This document shows, in pieces, positions 53,765 to 64,000 of a stretch of DNA of 64,000 nt. The position numbers and the translations under genes were made by a program. Under the pieces are notes generated by a model, which saw nothing but the letters and a program-made list of their open reading frames with translations, searched no databases and had not been told where the DNA came from. Source of the stretch: Glandiceps talaboti (Eukaryota; Hemichordata; Enteropneusta; Spengelidae); contig NC_135558.1 in the NCBI RefSeq assembly GCF_964340395.1, forward strand, positions 19,866,371 to 19,930,370, given 5' to 3'. Positions within the stretch are counted from its first letter, which is position 1; every line of letters starts with the position of its first letter.

Positions 53765-54018
53765 TATTAATTTATGTCCATTTAATACGACGTGGTGTGC
53801 TTTCACCACAACGTGGTGTGCATTTGCAATTAATGACGTGATGTGCTTTTACCACAGCGTGATGTCAATTTAATATGACGTGATGTGCTTTCACCACAAC
53901 GTGATATGCTTTTACCACAACGTGATGTCCATTTGCAATGACGTGATAAGCTTTTACCACAATGTGATGTTCATTTGCAATGACATGATGTGCTTTCACC
54001 ACAACGTGATGTCCACCT
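53765..54018. repeat. Minisatellite with CACAACGTGATGT motif
   Basis: About ten diverged units combining ACGTGATGTGCTTT, ACCACAACGTGATG and CATTTGCAATG. Each unit contains short self-complementary CAC...GTG blocks. Confidence 0.8.
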
Positions 54019-54019
54019 C

Positions 54020-54355
54020 CCGAACTTAGTCAGTTACTAAGTTAAACCCGTCGTAGCTCCAACCGTGCTTTACTCAGTAACTCACGGAACGAAATTTACT
54101 TGAACACCAACCACTCAGCAAAATACTGCTTATTATGGTGACAGTGCATTCTCAATTTGTGCCCCAAACTTTTGAAATGGTCTGCCAACATATCTGCAGA
54201 ATGACGCTACATTCCAGGTATTTAAATCAGGTCTTACGTATTATTTCTTCAATAAGACTTTCGCTTGTGTCTGTTTTTGTACTCGTTTTTCTGTGCTTTG
54301 TAAAGCGCATTGTGATAGTTATATGGAATGCGCTAAATAAAAAAATAGATTAGAT
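54020..54355 (+). mobile_element. Decayed non-LTR retrotransposon 3' end (CR1/L2-like)
   Basis: Broken frames encode YYGDSAFSICAPNF then (stop) NGLPTYL and TFQVFKSGLTYYFF, matching the RT C-terminus pattern F-V-AP-LWN-LP...FK--LK--LF. The 3' tail GTAAAGCGCATTGTGA and GGAATGCGCTAAATAAA resembles L2-type tails. A Trp codon has become TGA. Confidence 0.65.
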
Positions 54356-54583
54356 ATGAAAATGTAGCCTTCCCATAATTCCCTTTTGCAAGAATATGGC
54401 CCTCCCCGAGAACCAATTTGTAACGAGACTCCCCCATTCCCCAACGCCCCCCCCCCCGCCCCCTCCTTCCTATGTATTTACTGACGGTTCTCTAAGGGTC
54501 AAAGCACTGGGGCCTTGCCTTAAATGGTTGTTTGTTTATAAGAAACAATACCACAACACAAAAGACAACAAAACAAACAAAAA

Positions 54584-54685
<102 letters not shown>

Positions 54686-54853
54686 TTATCAATGTTTCTA
54701 TATGACGAACATTACAATGTTTTTTCATCATATAATCGTACAGTACCTAATATGGAAAACGTACACGAATATAATATAGGCCAAAGGTTATGACCACTGA
54801 TCCCCGGAAGTATATTGGGTGACCTATTTTCAAAGTAAAGTGCTTTTGGCATC

Positions 54854-54973
54854 ATGGCTGCTTTCGCCCTCGAAAACGATGCTTTTAAATCCTACCTAGC
54901 GTGTGGAACTATTACAGTTTTAAAGATGTTACTCGTTGGACCTATGACATCATACCAACGTCGAAAAAACATG
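54854..54973 (+). CDS. MGST1: MGST1-like exon 1
   Basis: ATG in ATCATGG context opens MAAFALENDAFKSYLACGTI and runs 40 codons to RRKNM; donor GTAGGT, phase 0. Confidence 0.9.
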
Positions 54974-57016
54974 GTAGGTAACTTTGATGCATGAAGACGG
55001 GCACCTATATGCTCCATAATGGTACCGATCGTTGGACTCTGGTTCCCGTCAACTAATCACACACTGCACTGTGACTGGCCAATGTCCACGAACTGGGGTC
55101 CTTTTATGATAGCGTTGATATATATATATGTACATATAGGATCGACTCTTTTAATGATGTAAATTAGATTACATCACCGCTAGTCCTAACATACAATCAG
55201 CGCAACACCGTACTGTCAAGTTGGGATATTGCAATACTGTAGTGTTAGAGACTACATCATCTGTCCGTTGCAAGGTAGTGTGCCTCGGCTCTGTTTGATT
55301 TAAGCCACGCAGAAATTCATGGGATGCATTTAATACGTGCGCAATATAACACCAACTGAACCCCGAGGAACGCCAAAAGACCCATAATGTACGCTCTATT
55401 AGAGATTGCGAATATTCCGTACCTTTCCTCTATCTGTGTGATGATGGTGTCATCACAAATATGATAGAGAAGAGGTACGGAATATTCGGTATCTCTAATA
55501 GTGGGTTAGTCTTTCGACAGTCGCTGGCGCCTTTTTCCCCCACGTTTTATCTAAACTTAAGTCGTTGCCGCGCTCCGATCCGGTACAATACTACTATATA
55601 TATAATCGCATACTGGTATCATTTTGTTAGTAGTTCTGTATTTGCGTCTGGAGCGTTTCGAAGAACATGCGCATTATAAATTTAAGCAATAAACCACCCC
55701 CTGGGAGTGGTATGCCATTCCCAGGGGTGGTTTATCTCTATTATATTATACCAGTATATTGTAAATATCGGAAACAAGATAAGACGCAACGTTTTTTTTT
55801 TTTGGTTTCATTTGCGTCCCCATCCCTGCACGGACTGCAACGTTCGTAGACGAACAGTGAACATCAAAAATTGGATGAGTGCAGACGCGCTAGTTCGATG
55901 TCTAGACCAATCAGATCTCTCGATTTGAGCCATCAATACAGTGGTATAATATAATTTTACATAGTATGTACTAGTGGTGAACAAACCAGACTAGCTATCT
56001 TCTGACGTCTGAGTGTAAATAAACGAGCCCAGTCCCCCCCCCCACTGCTACTATAGACTCCAGCTAATGCATATCGGTTGATAATTATGCAATGGGTGAA
56101 TGTTAACATTAATTTACAATGGCAGTTGGAAAAACCCTAAATGATCAGCATACATGTATTGAACGTACATAATTTGAACCTACTACCTGCACAGCTACGT
56201 AAAGTAATATTTTCTTTTGGAAAATATGATGCGACGATTCCCATTTGTTCTGCTAAAAGAAAAAAAAAATACATTGTTCGCAGATCATAGTTATCATGCC
56301 TAACTTCCTAAAACAAATTAGTGAAAATTTGTTCTAGGTAAATATATTTGTCTGCAGTGAGTAATAATCAGATGCCGCCGATGGTGATATGGCACTTTGT
56401 TGTCCGTGGGAGAGGAGGTAAACGGTGGGCAATAACTGTGAGAGTCATTCGTAGAATATATAATAGTAGTTTTCATTTTTATGAAGATATATTCAGTTAT
56501 CCCTGCGTTGTAAAACTGCTGACATCAGACCGTGGACGAACAAAATAGGGAAAGTAAACAAATGAATTGGATTTTGACTCAGCATGTTGGAATAGCAGAG
56601 ACTTATATGACATTTAATTTCAATGTTTGATAAGAACAGTTTCTCTCAGGGCTTCTTTATGTGTACCTTAAGTGCCAGGGAACGTGAACTATTATGTAAA
56701 GTGGTCATAAAAAATGTTCTTATCAAATGATGGAATGTAATACAAGTTTCTGTACTTCCTACATGTTGTGCCAAGTGTTATTAATCCAATTCAGTTTTTT
56801 TACTTCCCAGTTTGTAACAGCTCCCGTTTGTCCACAGTCTGATGTCTGAAGTTGTATTTGTTTTGTTTTTGTGTGTGCAAACTATAGGCATGGGTCAACC
56901 CAGAGGATGCAAGGGCCAGAGGAAAGGAACCAAAAGCAAATGATGACGTCGAACGAGTGAAAAGGTAAACAACTATAATATAAAACATAGAAGTCGATAT
57001 TATTATTATATGTTCT

Positions 57017-57095
<79 letters not shown>

Positions 57096-57762
57096 AATTT
57101 TGATACAATACTTTAAAGAACTAATTATAACCGTTCTTTCTTGTTGGTTTTCTTTATGTACATTGAGTGCAGATAACGAGTTGTGACCTAAACCAGTATG
57201 TGCAATTATTGTAAACGACGTGACCAATACATTACATTGCAACCGAAATGCATGTAGATGACAAAATAATGTCATCCATATGTAGGGGCTGAAAAAGTCA
57301 TCGTTGGTGACGCTCTTTACTTGTTACACATTCAACTACAGCTATGATCAATTTGAGTCCACCTCTTAGTTTTTGATGAGCATAGCGCAGACTCCACGCT
57401 ATCACATATTACATGATAGCTATCAGTTCTAAGAAAGCATCGCAAGTAGAAATATGACGTGAACATATTTTGTATTCATACATTAGATTGCTGTACGTCA
57501 TTATTCTCACTTTAATTTTGACAGGTGTCATTTGAATGACCTTGAAAATATCCCAGCGTTCCTTGCCCTGGGAGCGATGTACCTAGCCACGGACCCATCT
57601 ACAACGACGGCTATCTGGCATTTTCGAATATTTGCCATCGCTCGCATCCTGCACACAATTAGCTACATGAACGAGAAACGACGAGCCCGCGGGTTGTGTT
57701 ACGTAGTGAACACCATTGTCAATGTATCCATGGCAGTACAAATCTTGTCTGCTGTGTTTTAG
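54854..57762 (+). CDS. MGST1: Microsomal glutathione S-transferase 1-like (MAPEG), 3 exons, complete
   Basis: A membrane enzyme that conjugates glutathione to electrophiles and reduces lipid hydroperoxides. Coding exons 54854-54973, 56888-56964 and 57525-57762 join in frame (phases 0 and 2) to 144 residues; vertebrate MGST1 is about 155. MAPEG features: TM1 with a Lys (TITVLKMLLVGP), NPEDARARGKEPKAND, then the glutathione-binding signature DDVERVKRCHLNDLENIPAF, followed by ATDPSTTTAIWHFRIFAIAR and LHTISY. Two terminal helices follow. Conserved Arg and Asn/Glu of the ERVRR-HLND-EN motif are all present. A polyadenylation signal lies at 58086. No neighbour suggests co-regulation. Confidence 0.93.
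55396..55501. other. 106-nt imperfect hairpin in MGST1 intron 1
   Basis: The outer arms CTATTAGAGAT...CGAATATTCCGTACCT are complementary over about 39 nt with four mismatches. An apical TGTGATGA/TCATCACA stem closes a TGGTG loop. Could be a pre-miRNA-like hairpin or a tiny MITE. Confidence 0.6.
55689..55735. other. 22-bp stem hairpin with TATG loop
   Basis: ATAAACCACCCCCTGGGAGT pairs with the following inverted copy, with one bulge and one mismatch. Confidence 0.7.
56888..56964 (+). CDS. MGST1: MGST1-like exon 2
   Basis: AWVNPEDARARGKEPKANDD then VERVK; acceptor CTATAG, donor GTAAAC, phase 2. Confidence 0.92.
57019..57093. repeat. (TA) dinucleotide array
   Basis: In MGST1 intron 2, 55 bases after the exon 2 donor. 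Confidence 0.96.
57525..57762 (+). CDS. MGST1: MGST1-like exon 3
   Basis: The split codon AG|G restores Arg, then CHLNDLENIPAFLALGAMYL and the last transmembrane segments; stop TAG at 57760-57762. Confidence 0.93.
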
Positions 57763-58085
57763 ATTAAATTATGATGAAAGGGTCGATTTTGAAAAGACTG
57801 TAAATTTACAATTGATCAAACAAACAGCCTTTCCCTGTAACCACTTTAAAAAAAGTTGTTTGTAGTTATATTTTCAAGTGCTGTTTTTTTAACAGAAATT
57901 ATGTGTTTACGTTATATATCTCACCGAAGGCGTTATTGTTTGATAAAATTTCATATATTATGTCAAACTTGACCTTTTTGACTATTAATAAGACCACACA
58001 CGTTGGTTGAAAAGCTAACTTTAAAAAAAAAGTATTCTGCGGAGGAACGTCCACATATTCAAATATATGTTGTTATATAGACTTC

Positions 58086-58091
58086 AATAAA
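58086..58091 (+). terminator. Putative MGST1 polyadenylation signal AATAAA
   Basis: First canonical AATAAA noticed after the stop codon, about 325 bases downstream. Confidence 0.5.
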
Positions 58092-60492
58092 AGTTTTCCA
58101 ATTTGAACATACTTGTGTGTGATATATAGCTCATTTCTTGATCATTTAGAAATCGACCCGCTTTAGTTGTGAAACTGGTCGTTTTAATTATCATAATAAC
58201 TGTGGTTTGTAATATTATAGAAAAGAATGAATAATTGGAGAATAGAACAGATGCATATATAGTTATTAATTCGAATATGCCAAGTACATGTACAGTTAAA
58301 ACACACAATGCTGAATTGCACGTAACAACATGGTACACATGACAACAGCGAAATGGTGGGCAAGGGTGACTAAAATATCTCATTGTCAATTGTCACAGTC
58401 TACACACGCAGTTGGCTGGACTGTAATTCTCAATTCTCCAACCAATTTGTAAATTGCAAGTGTCATTTGCATATCTAGTTTGAAGATGCACACTCCTTCC
58501 ATCCTGAGATTTTTTTCAAATTTCAATGTAAACATAATATTGTGAGGTATCGAATGTGCATTGAGGAGAGCACTCAAAATTACCTTGTAGCATTGGCATG
58601 TTTACGCATGCGCAATATCAAATATGTCATCGACCAACATTGGGTAAAACGTTATACTGCAGGTCCAGCTATAGGTATTCGATACAATATATTTCAGTAA
58701 ATAAAATGGCATTTTTTAATTCTTCCTATGAACTCAAAAAAGCATTAAAAAAGTTCAGATCTTTGAATATGTATTCGTTAATAAGTGCTAGAATTATAAT
58801 CAATATTTGATAATGTTATGCACAGCATTTCTTTGAATAAGCTGAGAGTTTTCGAGTACAAAAAATTTGTATTCATTAAGTTTGCTGTTTTACAGCAAAT
58901 GATGGGTTCTGGTGCATTTTTACAACAGCGAATACAGAACCACGAACTGTCAAAGTCCGCTTAATAGTTCAGAAAAATCAATGATATGCATGCAGGTGCA
59001 GGCATCGAGTCATTTTTTTAAAAAAAATTACAGAAAGTTAAAATATAGCTAATAAACATTTTTTTTTACATAATTTTACGTTTGATTCAAGATTGGAGGG
59101 GAAAGTGAAAACTGTTCGTATCTGCCCTCCCACTGTGATGTGGTATTACACGAGCTGTCCTCCCGCCAGATTTGCCTGCATATGGAATTTTAAGTTGACG
59201 TGATAGGTAAAGAGTAAATTAAACTTGATTAATAGATTACCCAGCTTGTAGTTAACAGACACTTCCACACACTGATTCTAGCTAATGTTATACCAGTAGG
59301 TAGACCTTGTGATTTAGGGTAGACACGTATACCACGTCGCTGTGCTTTTATTTGATAAGACGATTTGTGCCATAAAGTTTATTTTTATGACAGATATGGC
59401 CACCATTCTTTAATATTTGGAAAATCGGCAAAACAATCATATGCCTAAAATGGCATGTCACCTTTGTATCGTATCCGAATGAACTTGGCTTTTGCATCCG
59501 AGATACAGGTGTAAGTGGACAGACGGCCGCAAGTACGCACGAATGCACTAATGGAATCAACTTCATACGCGTACGCGTAGTGACCCCTTTCGAGCAACAA
59601 TACGGGGGATAACTAGAGGCCTGGGAGTCATGTCGATCAAAGCAAATATATAATTATCGAGGCAAACAAAGTTCTATGTATCTGATTTAACGTTTGGTTA
59701 GTTTGTTTGTAAGAATCAGATTGATGGATACCATGGGACTTAGACAGCGCCACCAACGACTATGTTAAAAATGAAAGATTCCTCTTTGGTACACTCCTTA
59801 TATATCGCCCGGGGGGGTATTTGACCCCCCCCCCCCCATCTGTAAAACAGAAAACAGGGTGCCACCCCCACCATATACATGTATCATAATGTAAGGTTAC
59901 GAGTCTTTTGTTTGCCTGATGGAAAAATTCCCCCAGGTCCTGACTTCCACCCTTTTCCCTTCCCACAGTTGACTGGGGTTGAATAAGACCAATACTATAT
60001 TGAACGTTTATCGTATTGGGTTGAATGGTTGGACGAATATACAATATATACAATTTTCTTACACTATATGTAGTTTTATTTTTGTATTTTGGCATGTAAA
60101 TTAGTTATAAAAATAAATGTTGAGTGCTCAATTCACTTTTACATCTCAAAACACACAAAACAAATTGACAATAATTGAATCTTCAATTTGGTTACAAAAC
60201 TACAGATTTTAAAATTTGACCCTCCCCAAACATTATAATGCTAAATATGACCCTCCCTCAAAAACAGGTTTGTAAAATGTGACCCCCTCCCATTCCACCG
60301 GTCCTCCCCGCCCTTCTGTAAATACTGGAGGCTCTCTAAGTCATATATTGTTGTTTTTCAGGTCTACAGACTAAATATAACAACCTTTTGACTATATATT
60401 CCTAGCTGTAAGGAGAAAAGAGTCTACTATAGTATAGAGATTGATACATTTGTAGCAGCAGGATTCGTACGATATTATCCTAAGAAAACGGC
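58092..60492. other. Intergenic, repeat relics
   Basis: No gene seen. Around 59805-59837 adjacent poly-G and poly-C runs flank GTATTTGA. Near 60285-60340 CACCGGTCCTCCCCG and TACTGGAGGCTCTCTAAG resemble the 54430-54500 segment, suggesting a shared low-copy repeat. Confidence 0.4.
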
Positions 60493-60508
60493 AATATATA
60501 TATATATA

Positions 60509-60600
60509 TACATCAACATCTCCTGACGAGTGATTTACTCACGAAACAGGCTTGTAGAGACGAAAAACCCGACTTGATTTTCTTCTACCCTCAACATATA
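60509..60600 (+). repeat. Penelope left terminal direct repeat (pLTR)
   Basis: Reads as identical to 62941-63032; contains ribozyme copy 1. Confidence 0.93.
60519..60560 (+). ncRNA. Hammerhead ribozyme, copy 1
   Basis: Core CTGACGA (60523-60529), stem II GTGA/TCAC with a TTTAC loop, GAAA, short stem III ACA/TGT with a GGCT loop, and stem I TCTC/GAGA. Predicted self-cleavage follows A60556 (GUA). Short stem III is typical of Penelope hammerheads. Confidence 0.88.
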
Positions 60601-60709
60601 CTCCGCTCTGCGTGCAGACGTATCGAGCACTGTACTACGGACAAATTTACCACTGACTTCCTAATCTGCTCCAAGCTCACACTTGTAGAGCACTCTTCGA
60701 TAACCTGCA

Positions 60710-62832
60710 ATGGAGAAATTCAACATCGACTACTCACCAAAGAATATACCTCTCCCTTCACACAACGATTACCTACTTCGCCTCATCGAAAAGACCGAAC
60801 AGTTCCTACGAAGAATGCGCTGGAAAGCTTTCTTCTTCCTCAACCCCAGCGCAACCTCTTCAACCACAAATACATACGGCTTCAAGTCTACAAAGAACCC
60901 CCCTCCAATCGACGAGCTCAAGGAATTTGAAGACGACATACTAAGGATGATCCAATCAACAAAGTTCAAGCAACTAAACAACCCGCTCCTGAAAAAGCTT
61001 GCAGACGACACCAAACGCATCAAAGACGAAACCAGTCTTATAATCACCGCCGACAAGACGACAAACCACTACAAACTTAAACCAAAAACATACAACGACC
61101 TCCTAAAACAAAACGTCACAAAATCCTACAAACACGCACAACCCAACACCACACAAGCAATCCATACAGAAAACAAAAAGATCGCAACGAAACTACACAT
61201 CGATGACAGAGTAGATATACTACAGCATACAAAGAAGCATTCATCACACTCAAAGACCACAAACCGAATTTCAGCAACAAACCTACCTGCCGGCTTATCA
61301 ACCCCACAAAATCCGAGATAGGCAAAATCAGTAAACAAATACTCGACCGAATCAACACCAAAATCCTAAATTCGACAAAGCTCAACCAATGGAAGAATAC
61401 AGCATCAGTAATCGAATGGTTCAAAGCCATCGAAAACAAACAAGCCCACAACTTCATCAGCTTCGATGTTGTAGATTTCTACCCATCAATCAGCCAAGAC
61501 CTCCTCAACAGAGCACTGACATTTGCCTCATCAGACTACGACAACATCACAGCCGACGAACGTAACATCATCCTCCATGCCAAGAACTCTGTCCTTATAC
61601 ATAAACAACAACCCTGGGAAAAGAAAGGCAACACAACATTCAACGTTACAATGGGCAGTTATGATGGTGCCGAAACATGCGAGCTGGTAGGAAGCTTCCT
61701 CCTCTCCCAACTACAAGGCCCTGATATCAACATAGGGCTATACAGAGATGACGGATTAGCCGTTTCGAACACATCACCAAGAGACACAGAAAACATCAAG
61801 AAAAACATATGCCGCATATTCCACCTCAACGGACTACGCATAACAATAGAAGCCAACAAACAGATAATCAACTTTTTAGATGTCACCCTCAACTTGAGCA
61901 ACGATACGTACCGGCCCTACACAAAGCCCGACACCATCCTGCAATATGTACACCGAGATAGCAACCACCCACAAACCACGACTAAGAGCATACCCACTGG
62001 TATTAACAAACGCCTATCATTACACTCTTCGAACAAAGCATCTTTCGACCAAGCCGCACCTCCATACCAAAAAGCACTCAACGAGAGCGGATACAAATAC
62101 ACACTACACTACGAGCCAACCACGACCTCTAGACGAAGAAACAGACAACGGAAAGACATATTATGGTACAACCCCCCATTCAGCAAAAATGTTAGCACCA
62201 ACATCGGACACAGATTCCTCAGCCTTGTAGACAAACACTTCCACAAAGATCATAAACTCAGAAAAATCTTCAACCGCAACACCGTTAAAATCAGTTACAG
62301 CTGCATGAATAACATCAAGCATGTCATCAACAACCACAACAAACGCATCCTTATTTCACACGAACGCACCAACACCACCGTAAACAGCACCAATGCCAAT
62401 AAAACATGCAACTGTCGGCAAAAGAAAACATGCCCGCTTAACGAAAACTGCCTACAGAAATCCGCAATCTACCAAGCAGCCGTCACACGCAAGGACAACG
62501 ACATTACAGAAACATACATCGGGCTCACAGAAAACGAGTTTAAGACAAGGTACAGAAACCACACAGCCTTATTCCGACGCACTAAACATAGGAACTCTAC
62601 AGAACTCAGCAAACATATCTGGACCCTCAAGGATAAAAACATCGACCACTCCATTTCCTGGCGACCACTTTCATCCCACCCAACCTACAGTAGCGCAAGC
62701 AAGAAGTGCAATTTATGCCTCAAAGAAAAGTTCTTTATTATCTGCCGACCCGAACTATCCACATTAAATAAACGAAATGAACTTGTATCCTCTTGTCGCC
62801 ATCGAAATAAAACATTGTTGTGTAACACCTGA
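60710..62832 (+). pseudogene. Penelope RT / GIY-YIG polyprotein with one frameshift
   Basis: Frame 1 part: ATG at 60710, with conserved LLKKLADDTKRIKDET and IITADKTTNHYKLKPKTYND. Between about 61210 and 61235 homology moves to another frame, resuming YKEAFITLKDHKPNF, FISFDVVDFYPSIS (motif A) and GLYRDDGLAV (YRDD, 61741-61752). The C-terminus has a CNCR...CPLNENC zinc cluster and a GIY-YIG nuclease: ETYIGLTENEFKTRYRNH, with Glu and Asn-rich ends through NLCLKEKFFI. The second frame is open from 61207 to the stop at 62832. One indel therefore separates two otherwise intact halves. A programmed shift is possible but unsupported. Confidence 0.9.
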
Positions 62833-62940
62833 CCCATCGCACACATAATTGACACCTTTTTTACAAACAAAAGCACCACTCAACACCCTAGGTAAAACCC
62901 GCCTTATATACACCACACGATTTATACGAGGTATATTCAG

Positions 62941-63160
<220 letters not shown>

Positions 63161-63300
63161 ATAACACGTGCCCCTGTGCCCTAAGTTGGTGTCCGATCAC
63201 ACGTCAAAGATCACAGGTCAAAACTCACACGAATGGTACATCCGTAAACATTGGGCTTTTTATCGCAGGGAACCCAGAAACCGTGTGACAAACAAAACAA

Positions 63301-63334
63301 AGCAAACAAGCAAACAAACAAACAAACAAACAAA

Positions 63335-63393
<59 letters not shown>

Positions 63394-63396
63394 ATG
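63301..63396. repeat. Compound (CAAA)/(TAAA) array
   Basis: An AAAC array passes into an AAAT array. Confidence 0.95.
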
Positions 63397-63640
63397 AATG
63401 ACAAATGAACAAGCAAACGAACGACAAGTACAGGGACAAATAAAATAATTAAATAAACCAGCAAATAAACTCATGGGGGTATACTAGATATGTCTTTTTG
63501 TATACCCATCACATGGCGGCGGAAACTGAATTTGAAGGGGAAAAAACGGAAACTATATCTAACAAGTGCGAGTGGTGATTGTGACGATGAAAGTTTTAGT
63601 GGTTCATCTCCACCGTACAAAAGGAAAATTACTGCAAACT

Positions 63641-63950
63641 ATGTCACCAGGTTGCATTTTCGGCGGGAGCGAGTCTAGTAACGGTAGTGGCCGTACTTCA
63701 ACCTCGACAAGTCCTGGTGGACCCTCGACAAGTAAATGGGAACTAGTACATTACAAACGATTGAATTTCAATATAATTAACTTGTCAGCTGTGACACATT
63801 TAATTCATAAGAGTGGAATTACACATATGATACAAGAACCCCTGATGAAGTACCTCTTAAAGCCATCGGACGTCAATCATAGTATACAAATTGCAGCCCC
63901 AAATATTGTGGATGAGGCTATTTTGGAGACCATACATTCACAGTGTTCAG
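63641..63950 (+). CDS. Possible first exon of an unidentified gene
   Basis: An open frame from ATG at 63641 gives a Gly/Ser/Thr-rich start (MSPGCIFGGSESSNGSGRTS), then KWELVHYKRLNFNIINLSAV and TIHSQC, ending at a plausible donor TTCAG|GTACTG. The second half looks like folded protein (hydrophobic periodicity, no low complexity). An upstream in-frame extension or another start near 63514 (ATGGCGGCGG, which stops after 21 codons) is possible. Family not recognised. Confidence 0.35.
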
Positions 63951-64000
63951 GTACTGTATTTACATGTATGCAAACATACAAACGTAGAATTGAGGGATTT

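Noticed and set aside
60574-60930. 118-codon ORF overlapping the Penelope start
   Set aside because: Overlaps the conserved RT N-terminal frame and shows no similarity of its own; probably a shadow, though a leader ORF cannot be excluded.

Overview
The window is animal genomic DNA. Coding sequence is broken into short exons with consensus GT/AG splice sites, introns are long and AT-rich, and microsatellites and transposable elements are abundant. The gene families (a degenerin/ENaC-type channel fused to LDLa modules, CYP20, MGST1, an SLC16-type exon) with DIRS and Penelope-like retroelements suggest a marine invertebrate, perhaps a non-vertebrate deuterostome such as a cephalochordate or hemichordate. 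That placement is inference; no species-diagnostic marker was identified.

Layout: (1) 1-21,663, plus strand: 24 exons of one gene, open at its 5' end, encoding a DEG/ENaC/ASIC-family cation channel with 13 consecutive LDL-receptor class A modules inserted between TM1 and the rest of the extracellular domain. Its introns hold a 2.8-kb TTAA-flanked foldback element with a tRNA/L2-type SINE in its loop, TTAA palindromic MITEs and many microsatellites. (2) 21,664-28,253: intergenic, with MITE and low-copy repeats. (3) 28,254-46,431, minus strand: an apparently complete 11-exon cytochrome P450 of the CYP20 family (484 codons). Its intron 7 contains an almost intact 4.98-kb DIRS-type tyrosine-recombinase retrotransposon in the same orientation. 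(4) 46,432-54,853: intergenic, repeat-rich, with one isolated SLC16/monocarboxylate-transporter first exon on the minus strand, a 554-bp tandem duplication, a TIR element and a decayed LINE 3' end. (5) 54,854-57,762, plus strand: a complete three-exon MGST1-like gene (144 residues), with hairpin-forming sequences in intron 1. (6) 60,509-63,032, plus strand: a Penelope-like element (RT plus GIY-YIG) flanked by direct repeats that each contain a hammerhead ribozyme fold; its ORF has one frameshift. (7) 63,641-63,950: a possible first exon of an unidentified gene running off the right edge.

The host genes have no obvious shared pathway: a surface cation channel, a membrane-anchored P450 and a microsomal glutathione transferase. 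CYP20 and MGST1 are both expected to be ER-membrane enzymes, but nothing here shows a functional link. The most unusual object is the LDLa-ENaC chimera. The best-supported structural findings are the DIRS split repeat/internal complementary region and the Penelope ribozyme pair. All exon boundaries were assigned by eye from reading frame, phase continuity and splice consensus, and need transcript confirmation.
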